From: JBFWWP01 sp050246115
GTDB taxonomy: Bacteria > Planctomycetota > UBA8108 > UBA1146 > JAJFFE01
Reading direction: 5' to 3'
Length of the DNA: 64,000 nucleotides
NCBI GenBank assembly: GCA_050246115.1
Contig: JBFWWP010000016.1
Coordinates: 62,001-126,000, forward strand
The first letter of the stretch is position 1, and each line of letters begins with the position of its first letter. Below the pieces are notes generated by a model that saw only the letters and a program-made list of their open reading frames with translations, was not told where the DNA came from and ran no database searches. Below, piece after piece: positions 46,279-55,270 of the stretch. Made by a program: the position numbers and the translations under genes.

Positions 46279-46352
46279 GCCGGGATCCCGTTGATGTGTG
46301 GGCTCGCCAAGGAGGCGGGCCGCTCGCACCCTTCGCAGAGAGGAAGTCACGC

Positions 46353-47273
46353 ATGAAGCTGTTGGGCTCGAGAGGGTGCTTCGGCCTGCTCGCGATCGCA
46401 TGGTTCACCACGCTCGGGTGTTCGTCGCTGTCGGCGCAAGCCGGGGACGCGGGCGGACGGAGAGCCACATCGCGGGAGACCTTGTCGACCTTGGGTGTGA
46501 TCGGTGCGAGTCAGACGGCCGGCTTCGGCGCCGGGGTATCGATGGGGAAGGTCCTCCAGGCCGGGCTCAACTTCCCCACGCGTCTGGTCGAGACCGCGAG
46601 TGTGATGTTCTTCATGAAGCCGCTCGCGGTAGGCGAGGAGCAGATTCAGTTCCTCCGCCGCCAGCGACCGACCGCCATCATCGGCCTCGACTACCTCTTC
46701 TGGTTTGGCTACGGGGACAAGGACTTCGACACTCGCAAGGCGCATTTGCAGCAGGCCTTCACCTGGCTGGAAAGCCTGCCCGGTCCCAAGTTCATCGGTG
46801 ACATCCCCGACATGCGCGGGGCCGCCGAGTACATGCTGCCCACTCGTTTCGTGCCGCCGGTCGAGCAGATCGACCAACTCAACGAGATGATCGTGCAGTG
46901 GGCCAAGGTACGCCCCGACGTGACTTTGATTCCGCTGTCGCGCCTCGTGCGCTCGATGCGGAGCGGCCAGCCCGCCGAGATCGGTGGGCGTGAGTACGCC
47001 GCCGATCCCAAGAAGGTGTTGGGCAGCGATCGACTCCACGCGACTCTCGATGGGCAGCTGCTGTTGGGGGTTGCCTGCCTCGCCGCGTTTCGCGAGCGGC
47101 TTCCGGGGTTGCTCGATGCGGACGTGATGACCGACTTGACCCAACTCGGCGAGGCCGTGGAGCGGCGTCGGCTCGGACTGCCAGCGCCAGAGGACGCAAA
47201 GCCGCAGCCGGTGCCGCCCACCGAAGAGTCGGGCAAGGAAGAGTCCGCCGGCCCGAAGCGGTCGCGTCGGTGA
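46353..47273 (+). CDS. SGNH/GDSL-like hydrolase lipoprotein
   Basis: 306 residues from an ATG at 46353; AGAGAGGAAG lies upstream. The lipobox is TTLGC. The mature chain starts TLGVIGASQTAGFG, where the block I serine of SGNH hydrolases would be Ser in GASQT. IIGLDYLFWFGYGDKDF takes the block III place but has Asp where the usual Asn would be. DRLHATLDGQLLLG is the block V D-x-x-H. The fold is likely, activity less sure. The C-terminus (about 265-306) is charged and Pro-rich. Confidence 0.72.
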   Translation: MKLLGSRGCFGLLAIAWFTTLGCSSLSAQAGDAGGRRATSRETLSTLGVIGASQTAGFGAGVSMGKVLQAGLNFPTRLVETASVMFFMKPLAVGEEQIQFLRRQRPTAIIGLDYLFWFGYGDKDFDTRKAHLQQAFTWLESLPGPKFIGDIPDMRGAAEYMLPTRFVPPVEQIDQLNEMIVQWAKVRPDVTLIPLSRLVRSMRSGQPAEIGGREYAADPKKVLGSDRLHATLDGQLLLGVACLAAFRERLPGLLDADVMTDLTQLGEAVERRRLGLPAPEDAKPQPVPPTEESGKEESAGPKRSRR

Positions 47274-47397
47274 GCGACACCGCGAACCTCGCTGGGCTGC
47301 GCGCAGTCGGCGGTGCTCGTCGCCGCCTGCCGGTCGCCGGCATCGCTCGCTGGGCAGTCGTCGGCGTCAACGGCGTCAACGGCGGCGACGGCGTAGG

Positions 47398-50154
47398 GTG
47401 AGCGCACACCACGACGGAGCCGAGGGGCGGCCGGCGCCGTGGATCGTCCGGCTCGAGCGCGGCTCCGCGTGCTCTGTGAGTGCGGTCGGCGGCAAGGCCG
47501 TTGGCGTGTTCGCGGTCATCGATCACGGGCTACTCACGGCCAACGGCGCGTGCGTCACGACCGCTGCCTATCGGCACCATGTTGCCGCGTGTGGCCTGCA
47601 AGCGGCCATCGATCGCCTCATTCGTCCGACAGCGGCCCCGACCGACCGGGAGTCGATTTCCGAACGGCTGCGTGAGCTGCGCCATGCCTTCTGCGAACTA
47701 CCGCTCGCGCCCCGGCTGCTCTCCGATCTCGCGGGGGCGCTGCCTCGGTTCTCGGCCGAACGCTGGGCGGTGCGATCCTCTGCGACCTGCGAAGACCTCG
47801 AGGACACTACCTTCGCCGGCCTTCACGACACGTACTTGAACGTCGTCGGGTGGGAGGCCCTGGCGACCGCAGTGCGCAGCTGCTGGGCGTCGCTCTGGTC
47901 CGAGCGCGCGTTTCACTACCGTCACGAGATGGGCTTCGACCACGCGGAGTGCGCCATGGCCGTCCTGGTCCAGGAACTCGTCCCGGCCGAGTGTTCCGGG
48001 GTCGCATTCACGCAGGATCCGACGAACACGAACTCCGAGCACATTGTGATCGAGGCCTCCTGGGGCCTCGGGGAGGGATTGGTTTCGGGTCGCGTGAACC
48101 CGGACCGCTTCGTGTTGGCGCGTGGCGACCTCGCACTCCGCTCGACCTCGTTGGGGGAGAAGCACTTGCAGGTGTCGATCTCGCCGACCGGGGGCACCGT
48201 CGCGACCGTCGTGCCCAGCGAGTTGGCACGGCTTCCTTCGGCGTCCGCGGCGACGCTCACCGAGGTCGCTACCGCCGCGCTCGACCTCGAGCGGGTGCTC
48301 GGGGGCGCGGTCGATGTGGAGTGGGCATTCGCCGATGGCAGGGTCTACGTCCTGCAGGTACGTCGGGTGAGTGGACTCTCGTCGTCGAACGCTGCCGGTG
48401 TTGCTCCCGGGCCCAAGTGGGTGTGGAGCAACTTGAATGCTGGCGAGGTGCTGCCCGACGTCGTGACGCCGCTGACGTGGTCGCTCGTCGAGCGGGTCGG
48501 CGTGATCATCGGGAGTCTGTTGCGCCGGGTCGGCATTGACGTCGGCGAGTCTCCGCTGGTGGGCTTGGTCGGGGGACGCGCGTACTTCTGCTTGAGCACG
48601 CTGGCCGCGGTACTGCGGCGCGCGCCGTTCGGTCGCAACGTGGACCTGCGGCGCGCGCTCGGCGGGTTCGCCGCGCCAGGCGAACTCGGTGACCCTCTCG
48701 CGATTCCGCGGGCGGAGTTGCCGGCGGTCCGCGCGGGTTGGTTGCGGGTGCTTTGCTCAGCCCCGCGAGCGCTGGTCTGGTTCGTGCGCCACTCACCGGC
48801 CCGCGGGGCGGTCTACCTGGAGCGCTTGCGTCGAGCGCGGCTCGAGCGGGAAGTCGACGCGTCGCGCGCGTCGTCGAACACCGATCGGCTCGCCACCGTG
48901 ACCCAGATCGTCGCGGGGTTGCTGGGAAGTGACGCGCTGTTGGCCTACCCCGCGGTCGGGGCGAGCTACTTCGACGTGTTGGATCAGTTGGCGCAGCGCT
49001 GGCTCGGGGACGCGCCTGGCCGTAGCGCGAACGCGCTCCTCGTCGGGCAAGGAAGCGTCTCCTCGGCAGAGGCCGGGCACGAGCTGTGGCAACTTGCCGC
49101 GGAGGCGTATCGGACCCCGGAGGTGGCGGCGGTGATCGGCGAGGCGACGTCGTTCGACCTCGCGGTCGAGCGTTTGGGGCAGTGGGAGACCGGCCGCCGG
49201 TTCTTGGCGCGGTGGGGCGCTTTCGACGCCGAACACGGGCACCACGCTCGGGGTGAACTCGAACTCCGCAACCCGAGGTGGAGCGAGCGCCACGACGACG
49301 TGCTCGCGACGTTGCGGAGCTATCTCGCCGTGATTCCCGAGCGGGATCCGGTGGCCGAGTGGCGCACACGCGGGGAACGAGCGCGCGAGCACGAAAGCGA
49401 GTGTCTGCGTCAGCTTCGCGGTCGCTGGCGACGGGCGGTGTTCCGGTTCGTTCTCCGTCGGGCACGCGCCGGCCTCGCCGTGCGCGAGAATGTGAAGAGC
49501 GAGGCCGTGCGCCACCTCGCTCTCGTTCGTCGCTTGCTGTTGGCCATCGGCCAGTCGTGTTGCGCGAGCGGCGCGTTCTCCGATCCCGACGACATCTTTT
49601 TCCTGACGTTGGCGGAACTCCCGACCTTGGTTCGCGACCCGCAGGACGCAGCGCTTCGCAAGGCGATCCGCCGGCGACGACGAGAGTACCACCGCAACGA
49701 GTCGCTTCGTCCTCCGCCGGTTGTCATTGGAGACTGGCTTCGAGACCCACAGCCGCCGGGGCCGTTGGCATCGACCCCAATCGACGCGTCCTCGTCGGCG
49801 GGGAGTGGGGAGACCTTGCGGGGCGTGGCGGTGAGCCCCGGCGTCGCGACCGGGCGCGCGCGTGTCATCGAGCATGCGTCGACGACGGAGCGGCTCGAGC
49901 CCGGAGAGATCCTGGTTGCGCCTTTCACAGATCCCGGTTGGACTCCCTACTTCATTCCCGCCGCCGGCATCGTGATGGACCTCGGGGGGCTCTTGAGCCA
50001 CGGCAGCATCGTGGCCCGTGAGTACGGCATCCCCGCGGTCGTCAACGTCGGGGTCGGCACCCGTCGAATTCGCACTGGCGACTGGGTTCGAGTCGACGGA
50101 GAGCGCGGCGAGGTCCAGATCTTGGAGAGCGCTCCAGGCCCGGGGCCACCTTGA
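47398..50154 (+). CDS. PEP-utilising phosphotransferase (Rph/PpsA-like)
   Basis: 918 residues from a GTG at 47398. Residues 1-320 are the pyruvate-phosphate-dikinase ATP-grasp domain: VGGKAVGVFAVI, RWAVRSSATCEDLEDTTFAGLHDTYLNV, VQELVPAECSGVAFTQDPT and VDVEWAFADGRVYVLQVR. A long middle domain (about 330-790) has no PEP-synthase barrel. The C-terminal swivelling domain has VMDLGGLLSHGSIVAREYGIPAVVNVG with the phosphoryl-transfer histidine. The order ATP-grasp, linker, His domain is that of rifampicin phosphotransferases, which are inactivating kinases, rather than of PpsA. The acceptor could be an antibiotic or a host metabolite and is unknown. Confidence 0.82.
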   Translation: MSAHHDGAEGRPAPWIVRLERGSACSVSAVGGKAVGVFAVIDHGLLTANGACVTTAAYRHHVAACGLQAAIDRLIRPTAAPTDRESISERLRELRHAFCELPLAPRLLSDLAGALPRFSAERWAVRSSATCEDLEDTTFAGLHDTYLNVVGWEALATAVRSCWASLWSERAFHYRHEMGFDHAECAMAVLVQELVPAECSGVAFTQDPTNTNSEHIVIEASWGLGEGLVSGRVNPDRFVLARGDLALRSTSLGEKHLQVSISPTGGTVATVVPSELARLPSASAATLTEVATAALDLERVLGGAVDVEWAFADGRVYVLQVRRVSGLSSSNAAGVAPGPKWVWSNLNAGEVLPDVVTPLTWSLVERVGVIIGSLLRRVGIDVGESPLVGLVGGRAYFCLSTLAAVLRRAPFGRNVDLRRALGGFAAPGELGDPLAIPRAELPAVRAGWLRVLCSAPRALVWFVRHSPARGAVYLERLRRARLEREVDASRASSNTDRLATVTQIVAGLLGSDALLAYPAVGASYFDVLDQLAQRWLGDAPGRSANALLVGQGSVSSAEAGHELWQLAAEAYRTPEVAAVIGEATSFDLAVERLGQWETGRRFLARWGAFDAEHGHHARGELELRNPRWSERHDDVLATLRSYLAVIPERDPVAEWRTRGERAREHESECLRQLRGRWRRAVFRFVLRRARAGLAVRENVKSEAVRHLALVRRLLLAIGQSCCASGAFSDPDDIFFLTLAELPTLVRDPQDAALRKAIRRRRREYHRNESLRPPPVVIGDWLRDPQPPGPLASTPIDASSSAGSGETLRGVAVSPGVATGRARVIEHASTTERLEPGEILVAPFTDPGWTPYFIPAAGIVMDLGGLLSHGSIVAREYGIPAVVNVGVGTRRIRTGDWVRVDGERGEVQILESAPGPGPP

Positions 50155-50194
50155 CTCCGACCACGGCGGGCGAGGCGCCGGAGTTCGTCCCGGA

Positions 50195-51517
50195 TCAGCA
50201 CCCTCCGTGATGAGGCGCGGTCGTTGAGGTGCGCCAGCGCCGGAGGAGGGGCTCCAGCGACAGGCCTTGAACGAAGATGGAGAACACGACCACGCCGTAG
50301 GTGGCGACGAGCAAGATGTCGATCACCCGCGTGCCCTCGCCCGGTCCGCTGTACTGCGGGAACTGCTCCCGGAGGGACAGGGCGAGTGCGATGGAGATGC
50401 CCCCGCGCAACCCGCCCCAAGTGAGAATCTTCCAAGCGTGGGCCGTGAACGGACGAAACTGCCGCAGTACCCGCAGCGGGATACCGACGGCGAGACCGCG
50501 CGCTACGAGCGTCACGGGAATGGCCACCAACGTCACGAGTAACGCGTCGCCGCGGAGGGACAGTACCACGGCTTCCAATCCGATGAGCAAGAACAGCACG
50601 GCGTTGAGCACTTCGTCGATGAGCTCCCAGAAGGTATCGAGATGCTCGCGAGTCTTGGCGGACATGCCGAAGGCGCGTCCGTGGTTGCCGATCAGCAGTC
50701 CGGCGAGCACGATGGCAATGGGACCCGACACGTGGAGGGTGTGAGCCAGGGAGTATCCGCCGAACACCAACGCCAGGGACAGGAGGACTTCTACCGCATA
50801 GTTGTCGATCGAGCGAATGAGGAGGTAGGCAAGCCCGCCGAGTACGAGCCCGAGCGCCGCCCCCAGCACGGCTTCTACGAAGAATAGTCGCGCGATCCCC
50901 GTCCAGTCGACTGCGAACTCAGCGCCGCTCGTCTGCGACAGCACCCACTGTTGACAGCTGCCCGCGACCGCCAAGAAGACCACCACCCCGACCCCGTCGT
51001 TGAACAGGGACTCGCCGGTGATCTTGGTCTCGATGGACTTGGGGGCGCCGACACTCTTCAGGATTCCGAGCACGGAGATGGGATCCGTCGGGGAGATCAA
51101 CGCGCCGAAGAGCAGACAGAACGGCAGCGGGATGTCGACCGACAACGCGCGGCAGGCGCCCCAGAGTAGTCCACCGACGAGGAAGGTCGAGATCAGCGTT
51201 CCCGCGGTGGCCAGCGTCGTCACGACCAAGCGTTGCTGGGACAGGTCGCTGAGGTTGACGTGGAGCGCCCCCGCGAACAACAAGAACCCCAGCATGCCGT
51301 GCATGAGCGTCTCGTCGAAGTCGATCGACTCGACCAAGCGGGCCGCGGTCTCGATCGCTGGCGGGTAGACCAGCCCGATCAGCATGAGTGCGAACGAGTG
51401 GGCCAGGGCCAGGGTCATGAGCCCGATCGTCGTCGGGAGCCGCAACCACCGGGCGTTCACGTACGCAAACAGCGCCGCCAAGGAGACCAGAATGGCCGCG
51501 ATCTCGAAGAACCCCAT
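50195..51517 (-). CDS. CPA1-family sodium/proton antiporter
   Basis: 440 residues with about 12 hydrophobic segments. Family signatures are LLFGALISPTDPISVLGILKS and ITGESLFNDGVGVVVFLAVAG (the ND motif of the ion site), and later TWGGLRGGISIALALSLRE. It exchanges Na+ or K+ for protons across the inner membrane. The ATG follows a GAGAGAG stretch. A weak inverted repeat, ACTCCG...CGGAGT, near 50154-50184 separates it from the convergent phosphotransferase gene. Confidence 0.9.
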   Translation of the reverse strand: MGFFEIAAILVSLAALFAYVNARWLRLPTTIGLMTLALAHSFALMLIGLVYPPAIETAARLVESIDFDETLMHGMLGFLLFAGALHVNLSDLSQQRLVVTTLATAGTLISTFLVGGLLWGACRALSVDIPLPFCLLFGALISPTDPISVLGILKSVGAPKSIETKITGESLFNDGVGVVVFLAVAGSCQQWVLSQTSGAEFAVDWTGIARLFFVEAVLGAALGLVLGGLAYLLIRSIDNYAVEVLLSLALVFGGYSLAHTLHVSGPIAIVLAGLLIGNHGRAFGMSAKTREHLDTFWELIDEVLNAVLFLLIGLEAVVLSLRGDALLVTLVAIPVTLVARGLAVGIPLRVLRQFRPFTAHAWKILTWGGLRGGISIALALSLREQFPQYSGPGEGTRVIDILLVATYGVVVFSIFVQGLSLEPLLRRWRTSTTAPHHGGC

Positions 51518-51706
51518 GTCGCTCTCTCTTCAGCGGGAAAGCCCGCGCTGTTCCAATGCGTAAACGAGTACCGAACGAGTGCTCTGTGCCAACGCCCGAA
51601 GGCAAGCGTTGCGGGCTACGATGCGCGACGGGACCGCGGTTCCTTGGGTCCGACTCACTCGCCTCCGAGTTCCAGGAATGGGTCGATCTGCTCGAGCGCG
51701 GCAGTT

Positions 51707-52480
51707 TCAGCGCGTGGCAACCGCTCCGGCAGATGGACAATCTGCTGCGAGCGGGCACTCGTCGCACTTCGGCTTGCGGGCGCTGCAGATCTCGCGGCCC
51801 AGCCAAATCACCGCGTGACTGAAGAAGGTCCAGCCTTTGCGCGGGAGCACTTGCATCAAGTCGTGCTCGATCTTGACGGCGTCCTTCGAGTTCTTGCCCG
51901 ACCAGCTGAGGTCCAGGCGTCCGGCAATGCGTCCCACGTGGGTGTCGACGACGACGCCCTCGTTCTTGCCGAACCACGTTCCGAGAACGACGTTCGCGGT
52001 CTTGCGAGCAACCCCGGGGAGGGTCGTGAGCTCCGCGATCGTCTGCGGGACCTCGCCCGCGAACTGTTCCACGAGCATCCGGGAGCACGCGATGATGTTC
52101 TTCGCCTTCTGGCGGAAGAAGCCCGTGGAACGGACGATCTCCTCGACTTCGCTTGCATCGGCGCGAGCCAGCTCGGCGGCAGTGGGGTAGTGGGCGAAGA
52201 GGACGGGGGTTACCTTGTTGACGTTCACGTCCGTCGATTGCGCCGAGAGGATCGTGGCGATCACGAGTTCGAAGGCGTTGCGGTGGTGGAGCGCACAGTC
52301 GGCGTCGCCGTAGCGCTTGCGGAGCTTTCGCAGGATCGAGGCCGCGCGCGTTTTGCGCTGGGTCAACGCCTCGGTCCCGTTGCCAGCCCGAGCGAGCGGG
52401 GGGGCAGATTTCGAGGCGGCTGTGGACCGGCGGGGGCGACGAGCCGGTGTTCCCTGGGGTGTGGCGCCGCGCTGGATCAT
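51707..52480 (-). CDS. nth: endonuclease III (DNA glycosylase/AP lyase)
   Basis: 257 residues from an ATG at 52480 with GAGGAA six bases before it. It removes oxidised pyrimidines. The first 40 residues are a basic, disordered extension not found in E. coli Nth (211 residues). The core shows LVIATILSAQSTDVNVNKVTP, the helix-hairpin-helix LPGVARKTANVVL, the catalytic Asp of VVVDTHVGRIAGRL, and the iron-sulfur set CSARKPKCDECPLAADC (C-x6... spacing of Nth). Confidence 0.94.
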   Translation of the reverse strand: MIQRGATPQGTPARRPRRSTAASKSAPPLARAGNGTEALTQRKTRAASILRKLRKRYGDADCALHHRNAFELVIATILSAQSTDVNVNKVTPVLFAHYPTAAELARADASEVEEIVRSTGFFRQKAKNIIACSRMLVEQFAGEVPQTIAELTTLPGVARKTANVVLGTWFGKNEGVVVDTHVGRIAGRLDLSWSGKNSKDAVKIEHDLMQVLPRKGWTFFSHAVIWLGREICSARKPKCDECPLAADCPSAGAVATR

Positions 52481-52576
52481 GGTCGGTTCCTCTCGGAGAT
52501 GGTTCGCGCCCGGGAAGGTGCCTGAGTTCGGCGTCGGGCGCAACAGGCTGGTTGCGAGGTAGAGCCTGTGTCCGCG

Positions 52577-52636
52577 CTGCGCTATCCTCCTCTGCGCTAT
52601 ACTCCCCGGGGGCAGTCGGGGGCAGTCGGGGGCAAG
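52577..52636. repeat. short tandem repeats upstream of the beta-propeller gene
   Basis: Two 15-bp units (CTGCGCTATCCTCCT at 52577-52591, then CTGCGCTATACTCCC) are followed by about three 10-bp units of GGGGGCAGTC (52608-52636). They lie 60-120 bases upstream of the GTG start at 52698. Confidence 0.7.
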
Positions 52637-52697
52637 GGGGGCGCTTGGATGACGCCGCCCCGCGGCGGGGCCAGGGGCGAGGTGACGGAGGGCTAGG

Positions 52698-54740
52698 GTG
52701 TTTCGCTTCGGGCAATCACGGTGGATCGTCGGGTGCATCTGCGTCTTCGCGGCCACGGCCGTGAGCGCCGGCGAGCCGTACCTCAGCTCGGTGCACCCGA
52801 ACGTGCAACAAGAGCTCCGTGTCTGCGACGAACGGATCGCTGCCGGGCGGATCGACGAAGCGGTCCGCGGCTTTCAGCGGTTGCTGGAGGGCGCCGTCGC
52901 CACGCGCGCCCTGATGGGGTCGTCGCAGGCTGATGTGCCTGGCGTCTGCCGAGTGTTCCGACCGGCGGCGGAGCTACTGGTCGAGTACGCGCGGACCCGC
53001 CCCGTCGAGTTCCGTGAAGCCTATGAGCAGACGTTCGGAGCCTCCGCTCGGAGTTTGGTGCAGCGCGCTCGCGCGCACCGCGATCCCGAGTCACTGTTCG
53101 CTCTCGCCGTGCGGTACCCGGCGACGTCGTCTGCCGTGCCCGCGGCGTTGGCGGCGGGTGACCTGTGGCTCGAGCACGGAGACTTCATGCGCGCGCGTGC
53201 CGCGTGGCGCAGCCTTCCCTGGGCAACGCTCGGCGGCGAGCGCGCGGAGTTTGCTCGCCGCGCGTTGCTCGGCGCTCGCTGTGCTGGCGACACTCGGGAC
53301 TACGCGCTGTGGCGCGAGCGCTTCGCAGCAGTCGTTCGCGATGCCGCCGAGCGACGGGACGAAGAGGCACTCGTCGACGAATCCCTGCTCTGGGGCTACC
53401 CGACCGCCGCGAGCGCTGTTGGGGTCGAGCCCGGCGCGATCGATCCGGCGACAGCTACCGTGGGGCTCATCTGGACGACACGCTCGATGATCGTGCCGGA
53501 GCGAGTGTCCAAGCGCCGCGGCGAGCGCGTCGATCGCACGCTCGAACCGTGCGTAGACGGCGCTCGAGTGCTCTTCACGACGTTCGACAACCTGCACGCA
53601 GTCGACCTCGAGAGCGGTGACGAACTCTGGGCCACCGACCTGCCGGTGGACGCGTCGTACTGCGAGTACGATGCCGACGTTCGTCTTCGGCCGCGGGTAG
53701 CGGGTGACTTGGTGATCGCTCCGTATGTTGCTTGGGTCAGCCCCAAGGAAGGCGACGGTTGGGGCGCAGGCGTCGTGAGGATGCCGATTCCGCGCCGAGC
53801 GCTGCGCGTGTTTCGGACCGCTTCGAATGGCGCCAACTCCTTGCTCTGGGATACGAGCGCCGTGTCCGCCGACCCGTTGGTCAACGAGCTGAGCTTCGGC
53901 ACCGAGCCGGTCGTGAGCGAGGACACGCTTTACGTCGCCGGGTGGCGCGCCGCGGGCTACGTCGAGGTCCACCTCGTGGCCTTCGACTTGTCAACGGGCC
54001 GACTTCGTTGGCGCACGCTGATCGGCAGCGGACAAGTCGATCTCACGCGCTTCGGGGAGTTCGCCTCGGAGCCCATTCTGGGTGGCCTGGCTCGCGACAA
54101 CGGTCGTCTGTACGTCTCGACTCAGCTCGGACTGTGTGCCGCGGTTCATGCGCACGATGGGAGTCTCGAGTGGGTGACGTGCTACGAACCGGTTCGTCCG
54201 GCGCTGGGGATGGAACAACGTCGTCGCCTGCGCTTTCCGTACCAGCGAGCGAGTTGGTGGGAGCCTGGCTCGTGGGTGCGCTCGGGCGACCTCTTGCTCG
54301 TTGCTCCCCAAGACAGCGCCTATCTGCTGGCGTTCGAGCCGGAGACCGGGAAAGTGGCCCAGCGCCGGCGCGCAACGAGTTCGAAGAGCCATCTGCTGGG
54401 GGTCCAGGATGGCGTCCTCGTGGTGGCGGATCCGCACTGGGTGTGGTGTATCCCGGCGGATCGATTGGACTCGCAGGTCGCCGGGGCTCCGCTCGACCCG
54501 CCATCCACGGGCCGACCCGCCCTGGTTCGGGGCGGCATCGTCTATGCGGCCAGTGACGGGCTCTACCTGCGCCTGTACGACGCCGCGGAGTCCCAGCTGC
54601 TCATCGCATTCCCCGAGCCGCCCCGGGTCCGCGGGCGTGCGACTACGGGTTTCGATGGCTCAGTGACGCGAGTCGGCGACTCGATCCTCGTCACGAACGC
54701 CGTAGGCTGTGCTTGCTATCGACTACTCCCTCGCGAGTAG
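52698..54740 (+). CDS. secreted PQQ-like beta-propeller protein
   Basis: 680 residues from a GTG at 52698. Signal peptide FRFGQSRWIVGCICVFAATAVSAG. Residues about 30-250 are helical and TPR-like (VCDERIAAGRIDEAVRGFQRLLEG). Residues about 260-680 are WD-like PQQ repeats: FTTFDNLHAVDLESGDELWATDL, LVAFDLSTGRLRWRTLIGSG, VHAHDGSLEWVTCYEP and LLAFEPETGKVAQRRR, as in BamB and outer-membrane quinoprotein-like proteins. The PQQ-binding and catalytic residues of true dehydrogenases are not evident, so it is probably a structural or binding protein. Confidence 0.8.
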   Translation: MFRFGQSRWIVGCICVFAATAVSAGEPYLSSVHPNVQQELRVCDERIAAGRIDEAVRGFQRLLEGAVATRALMGSSQADVPGVCRVFRPAAELLVEYARTRPVEFREAYEQTFGASARSLVQRARAHRDPESLFALAVRYPATSSAVPAALAAGDLWLEHGDFMRARAAWRSLPWATLGGERAEFARRALLGARCAGDTRDYALWRERFAAVVRDAAERRDEEALVDESLLWGYPTAASAVGVEPGAIDPATATVGLIWTTRSMIVPERVSKRRGERVDRTLEPCVDGARVLFTTFDNLHAVDLESGDELWATDLPVDASYCEYDADVRLRPRVAGDLVIAPYVAWVSPKEGDGWGAGVVRMPIPRRALRVFRTASNGANSLLWDTSAVSADPLVNELSFGTEPVVSEDTLYVAGWRAAGYVEVHLVAFDLSTGRLRWRTLIGSGQVDLTRFGEFASEPILGGLARDNGRLYVSTQLGLCAAVHAHDGSLEWVTCYEPVRPALGMEQRRRLRFPYQRASWWEPGSWVRSGDLLLVAPQDSAYLLAFEPETGKVAQRRRATSSKSHLLGVQDGVLVVADPHWVWCIPADRLDSQVAGAPLDPPSTGRPALVRGGIVYAASDGLYLRLYDAAESQLLIAFPEPPRVRGRATTGFDGSVTRVGDSILVTNAVGCACYRLLPRE

Positions 54741-54767
54741 CGCGGGCTCGGCTTCGGCGGCTTTCGA

Positions 54768-54835
54768 GGAGGGGCTTTCGCAACGCCCCCCGTGGCGGTG
54801 GCCCAGCCGAAATCCCCTCACGCGAGTCTCCGCCT
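54768..54835 (+). repeat. family-2 hairpin repeat, partial copy D
   Basis: Hairpin GGGGC...GCCCC (54771-54789) with the family loop TTTCGCAAC, then a GC-rich stretch and CCTCACGCGAG. It follows the beta-propeller gene by 30 bases and probably terminates it. It is inverted relative to copy E on the far side of the 179-bp element. Confidence 0.5.
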
Positions 54836-54847
54836 GAACGGCCCTAA

Positions 54848-55026
54848 GGAGTCGCCCAAGAATAACTGCACCCTCTTGCTCGTCGCTTCCGGCCATCTTC
54901 GACCGATCCGAGAACCCCGAGATCCTCACCGGAACCAAGGCTACGCCTCCGGTTCCGAGCTTTCCGGATCGTCCAAATCTGACCCAAATCGACGGCAAGA
55001 TGTCGAAGTCATTCCTGGGCGACTCC
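54848..55026 (-). mobile_element. 179-bp MITE-like palindromic element, copy 4
   Basis: Opposite orientation to copies 1-3 as judged by the central part. It begins GGAGTCGCCCAAGAATAACT on the plus strand and ends CTGGGCGACTCC. Exact TAA repeats flank it (54845-54847 and 55027-55029). It is the most diverged copy and the only one not touching a recognised gene end; it lies 107 bases after the beta-propeller gene. Confidence 0.9.
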
Positions 55027-55084
55027 TAAGTCGCCCGTTCGGCGCGACTTGTTGCCCGTGCTCGGAACGAACGCCCTGCGCGAC

Positions 55085-55165
55085 CCGCCGAAGGCGAGCG
55101 AATGGGGGTAAAGCCATCGCCGCTTCGCCGCGGTCGCGAGCGGGCTTCGCAAGCCCGGTCGGTTG
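55085..55165 (+). repeat. family-2 hairpin repeat, copy E
   Basis: CGCCGAAGGCGAGCG, a GCTTCGCCGCGGTCGC block and hairpin GGGCTT-CGC-AAGCCC (55142-55156) match copy A read on the other strand. It is followed by an inverted repeat CTAGCCC...GGGCTAG (55171-55212). Confidence 0.55.
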
Positions 55166-55188
55166 AGAATCTAGCCCCGAATCAATCG

Positions 55189-55215
55189 CGGCAGCGCTGG
55201 ATTCAGGGCTAGAAT
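55189..55215 (+). promoter_or_regulatory. possible promoter of the VCBS/dockerin gene
   Basis: CGGCAG (55189-55194), 15 bases, TAGAAT (55210-55215), 55 bases before the ATG. The same hexamers, with 16-base spacing, precede the dockerin-Kazal gene. Confidence 0.3.
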
Positions 55216-55270
55216 CCCAGCTCTGGTCTACACGCATCCCCATCCACGGCCCTGAACAACGAGGATCCGA

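Noticed and set aside
52698..54740. PQQ-dependent alcohol dehydrogenase
   Set aside because: The repeats are PQQ-like, but the cofactor and catalytic residues and a fitting length pattern are not seen.
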